Shown piece by piece: positions 49,240 through 61,206 of a stretch of DNA of 64,000 bases. Every line of letters starts with the position of its first letter. The first letter of the stretch is position 1. The translations under genes were made by a program, and so were the position numbers. The DNA is from Prochilodus magdalenae (lineage: Eukaryota; Chordata; Actinopteri; Characiformes; Prochilodontidae), in contig JAMWET010007209.1 of assembly GCA_024036415.1 (NCBI GenBank), forward strand, positions 349,501 to 413,500, written 5' to 3'. The notes under the pieces were generated by a model that ran no database searches, was not told where the DNA came from, and saw nothing but the letters and a program-made list of their open reading frames with translations.

Positions 49240-51128
49240 GCTCACTACAAGAGTCACAGATGTCTCTTCCCTACATGTGACATGACTACTGAGACCACTG
49301 AGACAGACAAGCACGTACAGATACATGACTCATGCACTCAGCACACGCAAACACTGTACTACCTAATCAAGTACAGATAGAACCGTCTCAGTGCGTTCTC
49401 AGTGCTGGAGACGGAAGCCCAGAAATAGATGCTTGCTGATTGCTGGCTTTCTTTGTTAGGCCTAATCCACAACTAGACCAAGTCAGCCAAACAGGATGAG
49501 CTTTCCGATACTCTTATTTGGCTTTTAGTGGCTTCAAATAGCCTTCCAAAGCAAAAGTCCAGCTGGAAGGAGCGTAAATTCTCCCTATCATCCACGGCCT
49601 GTGGTCAGATAACAGGCTCAAAGAGGCCCAGACCGCCATCCAGAGCACGTCAATACTGTTTTTATTACTATATACAACTGATACCGCTATCTCAAGTCTC
49701 TTCTTCCATTGCCTGGAGGCATTCCTTACCACCTGGAGGTCTGAAGTGTAATGAATTGTAGCTGTATGTGTCATTGTTTAGTAATTACAGACCCGGTCAC
49801 TTGAAACATGCTTTAAAGAAAAGCTGGGCTGGTAAATAAAGGGTTGAAAACTTCAGGCCAGGATTTCAGGCCAACAAAAATGAGTCAGTGTCTGCATGAC
49901 AGGCATCAGAACTACCTGGAACTGCTCAGAAATCAAATTAAGCCCCTCACCACTCATCATCTTTAAAGCACCGCCTGACTTCCAGTAAGTGGAACTCTTT
50001 CATACATTAAAAGAGGAACGCTTATTACCAGACTAACTGTTCACACTTAGAATTACATCTTTTGTACATCAGGTACATTAAGCCATGTGTAGACCTTACG
50101 CTGCATCGATGAGCAAAGAAACCCATCATTGTTTTCTTATCTCCCCTGAGAGTTGCCTGTGAGTAACTAATGATACTGGAGAGACAGGTACATTTTGATC
50201 TGCTTGTCCTGCGAGTTATCAGTCCTCTGCCTGCTCACTGTTTACAAACTCTTTCCCCTCTCTCTCTCTCTCCTTCAATACAGCAGTGAAGAGAGACCAT
50301 TGTTCTGTGGGCTAAAATGACTCGCCTCACTTATCCAATTACCCACTTCTCTATCTCTGCTCTTTCTCCCTGTCTGCACTGGAATGCACCCATTTAACAC
50401 AGGCTTCTCTACCAGAATACCTCACATTGTGCCCTGCCTGGCTTCACAGACTGACCAGGAAAGACATTCTGCCCAGTGCAAATTATTCTTCCACAATGAA
50501 TGAAGCACAGCTGGTCACAAACATTCTCTTTTCATCCTAGGGTTTGTTATTCTTGTGTTTAAAGACGCCGCTTGCTGCGATTGTTCTTGTATCTCAGGTC
50601 TCTTTTTTGGTAGAGACGATTCTGCCACAGTGTGAAGGCAAAGCTGGTTACAATCATTCTCTTTTTACTCTTTCTGTTTGTTTCCTGACGGTTTCCAGTC
50701 ACGGGTAAAAAGAAACCTGGTCCAGCTCATTTTTGTACTGAGTTAACCAACTCAACGAGACCGCACACACATGCTCTGTAACACACAAACACAGCTGTAC
50801 CTTGCTTGGTTGGTTGAGCCCTGCAGAAGCGCTCTTGTGGTGGTTTCTCATTTTGTGAAACCTGATACTGAGTATGGCAGCATCCACTCGATGACTTCCC
50901 TTGGAGCAGTTAGTCCGTCTTCTTTTTCTTCTTTTCTCTGTCCTTTCGTCCTTCCTCACCCTCTTTCCTTGATTAAATCCTCCTCTTCTCTTTAAACCAG
51001 TCAGAGGGGTCCTGTTGGCCGTTTCCTCCAAAGTTGCTTTGAGAAGGAAACAAGAAGGAAAAGTCTGAGCGCTCTCTGCACAAACCTCAGCCCCAGGCAA
51101 CTTTATCTCTCCCTCTGTGTGCTGTTGC

Positions 51129-51240
51129 CTTCCTCTCTCCCTCTCTCTCTTTCACTGGACTTTTCCCACCCCTCCCTCCTCTCTCCAAGACCCCCTCCTT
51201 CTCCCTCTCTCTCTCCCTCTCTCTCTCTCTCTCCGTTCTC
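51129..51240. repeat. CT-rich low-complexity tract
   Basis: Pyrimidine-rich block, largely CT and CCCT units. The apparent coding potential on the minus strand here is an artefact of the repeat. Confidence 0.9.
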
Positions 51241-53038
51241 TGCTTTCCCATCACCCCTCTACCCCCACCCCCTACTGCTGAACTAATCTGCAGCTGGCTG
51301 AGTGATTGGAGGCCTGGTTGTCTTGGAAACGAAATGTCCTGCTTTAGACGAGTGGAGCGAGAGAAGACAACTGAGCACATAAATAACAGCCAGCAAGTGA
51401 ACACAAGACTCTCTCCCCAAGCCCCAGCTACAGCACGTGAGCATTAGACACAGAATGTGTACACTGAGAATTAATGAACATCATGACTTCTGTGAATGGT
51501 ACAGGCAACTCTAGCATTGCCAATTTAGACACTACCAAGGCATGTCCATGTCTCAGCACTTACACAGTAATTTCCCGACACCAGCTTCAGGTGTCTGCTC
51601 TTTTTTTTTCAGGTGTTGTGTTTAACTTTGATTTTCCAAACTGTTCCACGTCTCTGAAGCAGCCCTGCATGGAGCTGGAGGCTATGAAGTTGGAAGTAAG
51701 GGTAGTACAGCCAGGGGGTAAAAAAAAAATACCAAACTGAAGGAACTTTTGGCTCCCGTTCAAAAGAGGAGGAGACATGAGAAGTGAGGGATCCGGTTTC
51801 ACACAGATACCTAGCAGAAATCTGTAGACTTGTACATTCTCCTTCGTCCAGAAGTGGACTTCTTGTCTTTTTCCATGCTTTGATAAACACTGGGAAAACT
51901 GGCTCCCATCCCATGTAGAACAACTGCAATGATGGACTGATAGAAGTGAAAACATAACAGGCTGCATTAAACCTAATCAAAGAGTTCTGTTCTTTCAAGA
52001 CTGACTGAAAAACAATGAGAATAAACTAATAAATAATAAACAACACTGAAAATCAATGAGGCAAATAAACTAATAAAACTTTAAGACCAAGGTACCCTGA
52101 CTAGATATCAAAGACTTTCCATATTTTGATTCAAATTAGACCAGGCAGCACCTCGAGAAACGAGACCCCAACTGCAGTGGGAGGAGGATGTGCTTCCAAC
52201 ATCTGTTCACTATCCCGCCCATCTTTTGTCTGCATGATGGAGGACAAGAATAAGGATTCTGGCCTCTGACTGGCAGATGAACAGCAGGAGCTCAGCAAAG
52301 AAATATACAGTCGTTTGATGGGCTTGTAGTATAGTAGTAACCTACCAACAGTTATAGGTCCACATAAAACTCTTTCTATATACGAAAAAGAAGTCCAATG
52401 AACATACAAACTTCAATGGTGAATCTAAAAATGGAAATGCACTGAATAAGCTTAATAATAAATTTAAACTGTCCAAATTGATTCAGTTCAGAAATTGTGA
52501 CAGAGAATGCACAAACCTAAATCTGTAAAGACTACCAAACCCAAATTCACCAAACACTCTTTTTCTTACCCTAAACCTTCAGTGACCAAATCATATCCAG
52601 ACTGGTACAGACTAATTATAGACTTACTCTAACCAGGCTCCCTACTTCCTCCATATGTCCTTACTGGGTTTTTAATCTTGCAATAAAACAAAGTGTTGCC
52701 TTTACCTACAGGGAGTCACATCTGGATACTGATTTGAAGTTTCTGAAGCCATGCACACTAACCAGATTCACTGGGTCTTTTGAAGAAAACTAGTCCTGCA
52801 GCCCAATAGGTCAACCATCAGGGGTAGACACAGTTGGAAGAAACTAAAATGTAACTTTACGTAAGCACTTAAAAAATATACTTGGGAGAAAATCATAAAA
52901 TATGTACATTTAAACTGAATACATACATGAAGAAAAGCAACAAAAATAGTTTTAAAAGAAAAAAGATTAAAGAGACTGACTGTATGCCCTAACCCTCACA
53001 CAAGGTCAACTGCCCACATAATAATGGGGTAACCTTAC

Positions 53039-53150
53039 CTCATACGGCACCTCTACATCTTCCTCAGCAGTGTGGACCTCAGCGGGTGATGAAGCAACGA
53101 AATAGTGACAGGACTCCTTCCATATGACCCAAAGTAGCCTTGTAGTTCCA
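53039..53150 (-). other. Possible minus-strand exon with strong donor
   Basis: CCGTATGAG/GTAAGG is a very good donor on the minus strand (exon end 53039). The open frame before it reads VASSPAEVHTAEEDVEVPYE. It may be an upstream exon of dennd2a. I found no convincing acceptor or homology. Confidence 0.25.
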
Positions 53151-54429
53151 GTGCAAAAAGAGCAATAAACATGTTTTGGCTGACCAGCTGTTTCTCTGAT
53201 AAGAGGGAAACTGTGTAAATTAGATTTCTGAGTGAATCATTCATGTGTTCCAGTGATGTTCAGGTAACTGCAGGCACATGCCTCTGGGGTGTAATGACAG
53301 CAGTGTGTCAGCAGAGTGTAATGCTGGTGGAGAAGGTGTTTCTTAGGATTATAAAAGAATATTAATATCGTCTGCATTCTCCACATGCACACATTACCTT
53401 AACAAAAGCCAAAATCATTGTTGTCTGATATTTTCCAGGTATTCAAAGCAAAACAGATCAATGTAGATGGAATACCAATCAGTTTACATTACACAAATAG
53501 CTTCAATAATCTAATACAATACTATATTACAAATAAATTTTATTCACAATTAACAGAGATATTTTTTTTACATCCGCGTTTCTGTTTCTCAGCACCGCTA
53601 CACGTAGCTATGTAGCCACCGCTAGCTAACATTAGCTATGCTAGTTGGCTGCACTTGAATTCCATTCGTTTGAAGTTTATTGACAAAAACATTAGTATTT
53701 CTGAGGGTCTTTTGCACATAGTAACTAAAAGAGGAAAATATTTAACCTCATGAACAACACTATAAAAAAATTAACTCAAAATTTTAACTGGGTTTGGCTG
53801 ACTTAACAGCTAGCATTAGTTTAACAGGGTTAGTTAATGTATGTGATAGACGCTGTAGTCAGAGTTATAAATGACTATTATATATATTATATTAACTAAT
53901 TCTTTATATCGTTGTCACATTATTAATGTCATATCTGACACAATGAGGACAGTTTTCTCTCACGGACGCTGTGAAGTGACATTCGGCAAGACGGATGAAT
54001 GACTGAAACTCTGTAAAAGTGCGACTAACCCATTAAGATACAGCATGTCTACCATTATAATTCAAGCCCTTAACGAGGTGTCTCTTCAGAGAAGCTGCAG
54101 CATGTCCGCGGCTCCCTCGCCTAGTGCACTACAGAGAAGCTCTTGGCCCAAACAGCGCACTGTCACTGTTAACATTGGTTGTGAGGTCTACAACACAAAT
54201 AGCCATTTCAGTTACTACCCAAAACTACCAGAGCATCATCTGAGTGTTATATGCAGTGGTGATCACGTAAAGATGGTGTTAAATCTGAAAAACAAGTTGT
54301 TTAGATACATTTTTGGTCCGCAATGTCTCTGGCTTCAGAAAGCATAACCTGTACCATTTCATGTATATTTCATGTTGTTTTTAATATGTATATAATCGAA
54401 TATCCATGTAAAGTATTGCTGGAGGTCTG

Positions 54430-54560
54430 GTCAGTGTACTCCGACCTCCAGTAGCACGCCTACACTCATCTCTTCTCTCGCTCGTCTCCGGAACCAACTG
54501 CACAGTGTGTATCTACACGGAATTATTTAAAGGAAGCACAGACGACTGCGGGCAAAATCC
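54430..54560 (+). promoter_or_regulatory. adck2: adck2 promoter region (inferred)
   Basis: Moderately CpG-rich sequence with CTCCGGAACC at about 54485, an ETS/GABP-type CCGGAA site typical of genes for mitochondrial proteins. A splice donor GTGCAG/GTAGCT near 54886 and an acceptor AACAAACAG near 54961 could join an untranslated first exon to the coding exon. Position of the start site is inferred. Confidence 0.4.
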
Positions 54561-55048
54561 ATATCAAGTATGAATGAATGTAAACATGGTGTTAAATGCT
54601 GTTGTATTGGAAAAAGACATTGATTTTATAAGTAGTACAGTTTTGCAAAAGGGTAAATTTAGTGACGATCTTTTACGGAAGGTTGCATGATTTGATAACA
54701 GCAGCCGCCTGTCTATCTAGATGTAGCTTGGATGGGTTAAGTTCGCTGGATGCAGCTGGTTTAAAGGTGATTGGGCTTTTTCTGCATGGACGTTCGAAGG
54801 TTTAGACGTTCTGTGTGCGCGGTGTAATGTCACGGTTTATCTTTCAATAGGATTGTATTAGTGCTAGTACTAAGCCTTCGGTGCAGGTAGCTACAGTGGA
54901 ACTAGTAACAAATACAGGCTTATATATTTGATTTCTCTGTGTATTTCATATATTAACAAACAGTCTAGTTCAATGTAGCAAATGTAGATTAATCTGTACC
55001 AGGGTTTGCTGCCTTTTGACCCATAAAAAATATCAAGACAACATCAAA

Positions 55049-55909
55049 ATGTCTGCATTTTGTGCAAAGGGCATTTTCCAAAGTCTAAGGTGCAGCATTC
55101 ACAGAGTTTCTGTGTCAGTTCGAATTGCTTCATACAGAACTTTCTTCATCAAAAGAGGTCCGCTTCTCTCCCAAACCCCCAAAGTGACACTACTGTGTTG
55201 GGGGGTTGGCAGTATTACATATGCTTCAACACAAGAAGCGGTACTTCCACAGAGGACTACAGAGAAGAAGTCTGTGGCCAGAGTGCAGGTTCACAGGCTC
55301 ATATTTGTCTTGCGACTAAGCATCCGTGCCTTGATACTCCTGTTCAAGTTCAGCCCCCTCTTGCTGCTCTACCCCCTGACTTTGCTGTCTCAGCGATTGG
55401 CCACTTGTTGGCTTGATGCCCTGCTGTGGGTCACAGAGTCCTCAGGTCCAACATTCATCAAGCTTGGCCAGTGGGCCAGCACACGACGGGACATCTTTTC
55501 TCAAGAGTTCTGTGACCGCTTTGCCCGGCTTCATGTGAGGGTGCAGCCCCACTGCTGGGCTCACACTAAGCAGTGTATGAAGCGGGCCTTTGGCGAGGGC
55601 TGGCGGGAGCTGTTTATGTTTGACAGTAAGGAGCCCGTGGGCTCCGGCTGTGTGGCCCAGGTGTATCAGGCGAAGTTTCGAGTTGCGAGTGTCGAGGACC
55701 CTGCCTTCCAGGAGCTGGTGGAGAGCCTTGAGAAAGAGGACCTGCTGGAGGCATGGGAAATCCCAGGACTTGGGGGAGCTTGGGGTCATTTGTGGGGGCC
55801 AGAGAAGGGAGAAGAGGAGACATTGGAGTCCCAGAAGAGTTCAGTTGAATTTCCACACACTACGGGAAAGAACACAGATGAGGAGTATCTCATGCCTGTG
55901 GCAATTAAG
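55049..55909 (+). CDS. adck2: adck2 exon 1 (presequence, KxGQ, VAIK)
   Basis: 861 bases, 287 codons, from MSAFCAKGIF to MPVAIK. It holds SGPTFIKLGQWASTRRD and PVGSGCVAQVYQ. Donor TTAAG/GTAAGC. The gene's N-terminal half lies in one exon. Confidence 0.97.
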
Positions 55910-58900
55910 GTAAGCTAACACTAACATGCATTGGTTAGACTGTGTTATTGGGAAAAGTTCATAGGAGAACATTTGATTGAATCTGGTTTTGTGCTGTTTA
56001 CTATTTAAAAATGGTATATACCAATATTAATCAAATTTCTTGGATTTTTTAACATTATATTAAGTCGAATATCCATATTACATTACGGCATGATTTAGCT
56101 TATGGTAAAAGTAGCCGTCTCACACGTTTTCTCTTTCATGCAGGTGCTTCATCCTGGCATCAGGAGGCAGGTTCAGATAGACCTGATTTTAATGAAGGTG
56201 GGGAGTGTACTCATCAGCTGCTTACCAGGTCTCAAGTGGCTGAGTCTGCCTGAAGTGGTGGATGAGTTTGAGAAGCTCATGACCAAACAGGTAATGCTGA
56301 GCAATAGGTGCATTTGCATGCACTTAGTACTCTCAGAAATGCTTTTACATGCATTTGGGTATTCACATGATGGGAAAACATCTGGCTAATGTGAGCCATT
56401 CAATTTCTGTTTTTACAAAAATGCAAAAAATAAACTCACAGAAGAGAGGGGATGTGATGAATTTCAAATTTTGTTGCAGCTTTATTTAACCCTTGGAGCC
56501 ATTTTATTGGCAAATGCAAAAACCATTTGTAAGAGAGTATTAGTAGTAAAAAGAATATTTAAATTCTTAATTTCATCAAGAATTTCACTGGTTTTAGCAA
56601 TGCTCCAAAATTGTTTTGTTGCCAGTTTGCAGGCATTTCCTTTAAATTATACTACATCTATGACCAATGTTTGCACACATGCAGGCTAAGCAAAAAAAAA
56701 AAAAAGAGTAAGTATATACATGCTCTGGGGGAAAAAAACTGTTTCTGACCTAAAATCCAGTTCTCTTCATTGGATTTCATAAAAATGGCCTTAATCCAAT
56801 CTAAGGAATCAGGGTATGCTGTTTACACGATTACTTGGTAGTACTCACAAACTGCCAAAATAGCAGTCACATTATCTGTCTGTATGTAAACACGTTCAGT
56901 GACATCTCAGCATCTTTTGAGTTTTTGCTTTGGTTGCAGATAGACCTTCGGTTTGAAGCAAGGAACATAGAACGTTTCAAGAACAACTTCAAGGACCTGG
57001 AATATGTCAAGTTTCCAACACCACTCAGACCATTTGTCACAAGGAGCGTCCTAGTGGAGACGTACGAGGTGATTAGCTTCAGTTGGGTGATATTCACCAG
57101 AAGATTGCCAGTAAAACACCTGGTTCTTTTTCATTTGAATAAAATAGATTTTTTTTTTTTAATAGGAAAGTGAACCCATTTCTAACTACCTCCAGTCTGA
57201 GGTACCTGTGGTCGTGAAGCAGAGAATCGCCCGGATGGGAGTGGACACCCTGCTGAAAATGGTGCCAGGAAAAAACATCTCTCTGAGTCTCATCACCTGT
57301 CTCATCTAATACAGTGGACACTTTTGGACAGTAGTGCATAGCACCTTTTAAACTGATACCTCTTGACAAAGTACTAGAAGTACTAAATCTCACAGGGCAG
57401 ATATTTTCAATTCCAGTCCTGAAGGTCCACTTCAGCACTGTGTTTTTCCTGCTTATACCCACCTGGGTTACCTCCTTAGTTAATGGCCAGGTTTAGTGGG
57501 TGTGTTTAAGCAGACCTCTAGGATTTGAATTGAAGAACCATAGTAGAACCATGAAAAAAGAACCTTTTTATGGGTTCTATAAAGAAATTTTATAAATTAA
57601 AACAAGAAACTAAAAACCTTGATGTAATGTATTGGTTTTATAACAGTTAGAAGAGTCTAATAGAAGATTTTGATGACTAAACTGTTGAGGCAGTGACGTG
57701 CAACGATACCTCTAACCTACTTTTGTTATATGAGCTCATATATTTAGTAACTGTTGCAGCAAATGGAAAAATACCAGAGATGCACACTATAGAACAGGGC
57801 ACTTCAGCTCTGGTCTTGAAAGGCCAGTGTCCAGCGCAGTCTAATAATTGCCCTTCTCAAATGCCCCAGATTCTACTTCTGTTCTTTACCAGACTTGGAA
57901 ATCACCAAGCTATGCTGCCATGACAAAGTAAAGTAGAGGCCTCATTAAGTAGATTTCTGTCTACTCAGAAATGAAAGTCAATGAGAATATTACAAAATAT
58001 AATTGGTGTCTGTTATACAAAAGTAACAAACAGACATCTCTTTTTGTTGTTGTTGGCAGCTGCTATCACTCTGGCTGCCATCAGTCACTTCCTATCATTA
58101 TATTTTACACCAGCTCTTTAATAAGGCAGGAAGCAGTGCTTTTTTTTTCAACCACAGTACGTAAACACAGTGTTGCCTGCTTTAGTGTTACTGCATATTG
58201 TAGGAAATTGGATGACCTGTGCCGACTGGTAATAAAATGGCGCTGGTTAAAATAAATAAATAAATAAATAAAAATAAAAAATGCATATAAAATAATACAT
58301 CAAAACCAATTGTCCTACACACGTTACATCTACACCTATCTTTATAAAAGGCAGACTTGTAGTTAAATGACAGACTTTTACAACAGACAGACCTAATAAT
58401 CTATATTTGTTACAGTAACTGGGCAAGTAAATGTGAGGTCAGCAGTCGTGTTGTTTGAAATGTGTTTTTGTTTATGGCAATAACAATGAATTATAGTTGT
58501 TGGTGATTACACTGTTAGGGGTGTAAAAAATATTACAGTCAAGTACACTTGAGTTTTGCAATAATATGTTTTGTGTTTCTGTATTAATTTTCAAGAACAC
58601 AGAATTGATTTTTAATTAACAGCTTGCATGCAAAGATTAGTGGAAGTTCACTGAAGTTGAGTATAAACCTCTGACAGCTAGACTGCTACTGTTAGCACTG
58701 CAGACGTATGCATGTGCTTGTAGGTTTTTGACACTGTAGCAGTTAAAGAAATTACAATTAAATGTAGAAACTGCAAAATATGGTCTTGCAGTATCGCAGT
58801 ATATAGTAATATACTGAACTGTTATCACAATGTGTATCACAATGCGCATTAAATCACCAGGTCCTTTCCAATATACAGCACTAGCCATCTTCCCTATAGC

Positions 58901-61206
58901 ACTGTCTCAGGGACATCATCCTTCTAAGCTGCTTCTAAGCTAGCCCCCAATCTGTAACCAAGCCCCTCTTAAATTATGACTATTCCACTGCTGTGCAGGA
59001 CCCCAGGCCTCAAAGGACCACAGTTAAAGGGCCCTATGGGCTCACACATAAGGCCTTTTTTTAATTAAAGCCTTTAAGAGTGTACCTGCACTTGTTCATC
59101 TATTGTGTTTCTTTCAGGTGTTTGTGGATAACTTTGTCCATGGAGACCTCCATCCGGGGAATATCCTTGTGCAATGTGGTCAAGGGGCTGGGCCCCAGGA
59201 TAGGGCCACTCTAACTGACCTGTGGGACACAGTGGTGGTCAGCATGAGGCCGTCCCCTCCTCCTTTGCGGCTGGTACTTCTGGACGCTGGGATTGTGGCC
59301 CAGCTCAGTGAGACAGATCTGCGCAACTTCAGAGCTGTCTTCACTGCTGTTGTCCTCAAACAGGTATCAGAAGCCAAATCACTAAGATGACTTGAAGTAT
59401 AGCACAGAGGTGGTGTGTGGGTGTGTGTGAAACACCTGGTCGCATCATGCTGGTGTGATTTCATCCTTCCATCAGTTCAGAATGATGCAAGAGATGTTGT
59501 GCTATAGAGGTTAGTCACAGTTTGTGCAGGATTTCTGATTTGTTGGTGTATGCTTTGCACTGCCAGGGTGAACGTGTGGCAGAGCTGATTCTGAACCATG
59601 CTCGGGCCAGCGAGTGCAAGGATGTGCCACGCTTCAAAAAGGAAATGGCTGAGCTTGTGAACCATGCACTCAGCGACACTCTGTCTCTGGGGAAGGTACT
59701 ACAGTTAGCACTCACCTGCATACACATCTCATCTCAGCAAAACACACTTCTGAGTTTGTTCTTATTACATGATACCGCATGAGGCCCTGCAATTTGCTCC
59801 ACACTTTGCTTCTCTAATCCTGTTTAGGTTCAGGTGGCAGAACTGCTTTCTCGAGTCTTTGGATTGCTCATTCACCATAAGGTATATAAAGTCCCAGAGT
59901 TGTTGATGCGCTTACTCAGCAGTTTTCTTTGATCATATTATATTAAATTCCTATTCCAATCAGAGTTTCAGAATAATGTGTTAGGAAGCAGTGTTTAGTT
60001 CTTAGGTGTTTTTAAAAGCAGGGACTTTGAAACTTTTGGGATCAATGTTCTCCTTGATATAATGTGTTTGTAAATGTATTGAATAGAAGGGGAATTCCAC
60101 AGGTTATTCAAAATTTCTGGAAAATGTAATGATTAAAATGTAAACAAAGTCATCATTTGATGCGGAATGCTCCAATCTAGAGAAATTTGTCCACAGTAGT
60201 GATGATGGAAACAAGACGTTTAAGTCCTTGATGCCTCTAAATTATATCAGTCAGTAAACTGACCATACAGTATTAAAATTTTCATTTAAGTACAAAAAAC
60301 GTTTTACTGTATAAATGTATATTTACTGTATTACAATGTTCTAATGTCACTAAATGCTACTAAAATACAATTTACAGTTTCAGCATTTGCATGTAGAAAC
60401 ATGCAGTCTCACTGAGTAGAAATGAATAAATGGCTATATTTGTTTTCTCAACCCTCAGTAAAGTTTCTTTTGCAGTGCACCCTTTCACATCAAACCACTC
60501 TGAATGACATTGTTTCCATCTCAATGATTAAATTTTGCAGACATTTTGAGAAATTTTTAGAATTTTCCTTTAACATATTACACCTCCCATAGCTAAATAG
60601 GATTCAGCGTGTTCTTATCTGTAATACAGAGAACCTGTATATGTTCAGTATGATGAACAGAGCTGTAGATGATTCTAAATTAGACTGAAAGTTATAATGA
60701 AATTAACATCTAAAGTGTTGTCTTTGAAAGAGGGTAGTATTGAAGCAGATAACATCAATTTTTGTGTGTATAGATAATTGCTTTATTTTAATTATTTAAT
60801 GATGATTTAAATATTATTTACATTAATATGATTAAAATGATTAAAATATTTTCACATGTTCATGCTGTTCACAAGAAAATTAAATATTTTTAAGTAATTT
60901 AATAGTATGACAAATGAATCCAAACAGTTGAACCGATGTTTTTCTGGAATTATATAGAGTCACCCTATGGGTTGGGGATGTGTTGTTGCTGAAAGGGATG
61001 TGTTGCTGCTGAAAAGGCACTTGTAGATAGTCAGTCTTTCTTTCTTTTCTTTTTTTTTGCAGGTGAAACTGGAGAGTAACTTTGCCTCCATTGTGTTTGC
61101 CATCATGGTGCTGGAAGGTTTGGGCAGATCACTGGACCCTAACCTGGACCTCCTGGAGATAGCCAAGCCTTTGCTGCTGAAGAACTGTGCTTCTCTTCTC
61201 TCCTGA
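55049..61206 (+). CDS. adck2: aarF domain-containing kinase 2 (ADCK2), 8 coding exons, 601 aa
   Basis: ADCK2 is a mitochondrial UbiB-family atypical kinase; the family supports coenzyme Q biosynthesis and lipid metabolism. Eight exons join in phase 0 into 1,806 bases (601 residues; human is 626). The N-terminus is basic with no acidic residue for about 60 residues, fitting a mitochondrial presequence. A hydrophobic stretch at about 84-113 may be a membrane segment. Visible motifs are the KxGQ motif KLGQ (138-141), GSGCVAQVY (198-206, in place of a normal Gly-rich loop), VAIK with Lys287 at the end of exon 1, VHGDLHPGN (Asp421, Asn426) and DAG (467-469, the DFG equivalent). A charged insert (about 212-283) separates the loop from VAIK, as in human ADCK2. 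I chose the ATG at 55049; an earlier in-frame TTG is unlikely. It lies head to head with dennd2a, as in human. Confidence 0.97.
56144..56290 (+). CDS. adck2: adck2 exon 2
   Basis: 147 bases, phase 0: VLHPGIRRQVQIDLILMKVG to LPEVVDEFEKLMTKQ. Acceptor TTTCATGCAG; donor AACAG/GTAATG. Confidence 0.97.
56940..57068 (+). CDS. adck2: adck2 exon 3
   Basis: 129 bases, phase 0: IDLRFEARNIERFKNNF to KFPTPLRPFVTRSVLVETYE. Acceptor TTGGTTGCAG; donor ACGAG/GTGATT. Confidence 0.97.
57166..57261 (+). CDS. adck2: adck2 exon 4 (weak donor)
   Basis: 96 bases, phase 0: ESEPISNYLQSEVPVVVKQR to MGVDTLLKM. The boundary is fixed by homology (LLKM followed by VFVDNFVHGDLHPG), but the donor ATG/GTGCCA is poor. If it is not used, translation adds 15 residues and stops at TAA before the catalytic loop. 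Confidence 0.9.
57262..59117 (+). other. adck2: adck2 intron 4, with decayed repeats
   Basis: It contains two old dispersed-repeat scraps (57410-57560 and 57795-57910) with the fish-wide CCAGTCCTGAAGGTCC/GGTCTTGAAAGGCCAGTG motif, plus an AAAT tract. No exon is hidden in it as far as I can see. Confidence 0.6.
58248..58278. repeat. (AAAT)n tract
   Basis: AAAT repeats in adck2 intron 4. Confidence 0.9.
59118..59363 (+). CDS. adck2: adck2 exon 5 (catalytic loop HGDLHPGN and DAG)
   Basis: 246 bases, phase 0: VFVDNFVHGDLHPGNILVQ to LRNFRAVFTAVVLKQ. It includes RLVLLDAGIV. Acceptor TTCTTTCAG; donor AACAG/GTATCA. Confidence 0.97.
59567..59695 (+). CDS. adck2: adck2 exon 6
   Basis: 129 bases, phase 0: GERVAELILNHARASECKDV to HALSDTLSLGK. 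Acceptor CACTGCCAG; donor GGAAG/GTACTA. Confidence 0.96.
59828..59881 (+). CDS. adck2: adck2 exon 7 (18-codon exon)
   Basis: 54 bases, phase 0: VQVAELLSRVFGLLIHHK. Acceptor CTGTTTAG; donor TAAG/GTATAT. It is too short to stand out as an open frame. Confidence 0.95.
59882..61062 (+). other. adck2: adck2 intron 7
   Basis: AT-rich intron largely occupied by the foldback repeat at 60121-60540. No coding exon is seen. Confidence 0.7.
60121..60540. repeat. Foldback repeat in adck2 intron 7
   Basis: The left arm 60121-60168 (ATGATTAAAATGTAAACAAA and CATCATTTGATG) is close to the reverse complement of the right arm 60485-60535 (ACATCAAACC to TCAATGATTAAA). Related blocks recur at 63260-63360 and 63607-63690. 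Confidence 0.6.
61063..61206 (+). CDS. adck2: adck2 exon 8 (C-terminus)
   Basis: 144 bases ending in TGA at 61204: VKLESNFASIVFAIMVLEGL to KNCASLLS. The LESNFASIVFAIMVLEGLGR block is almost invariant in ADCK2. Acceptor TTTTTTGCAG. Confidence 0.97.
   Translation: MKLESNFASIVFAIMVLEGLGRSLDPNLDLLEIAKPLLLKNCASLLS

Larger units (their letters stand above)
49240..54400. other. Region between dennd2a candidates and adck2
   Basis: Mostly featureless, with the CT tract at 51129 and one isolated good donor at 53039. The open frame at 54045-54347 (100 codons, plus) has no homology that I recognise. Confidence 0.5.

Noticed and set aside
48770..49326. 129- and 166-codon minus-strand frames
   Set aside because: They overlap each other within a CpG island and look like translated promoter DNA; no domain is recognisable.
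51087..51404. 105-codon minus-strand frame rich in Arg/Glu
   Set aside because: A direct product of the CT/GA low-complexity tract.
54045..54347. 100-codon plus-strand frame upstream of adck2
   Set aside because: No homology that I recognise and no splice link to adck2; kept only as a remark.
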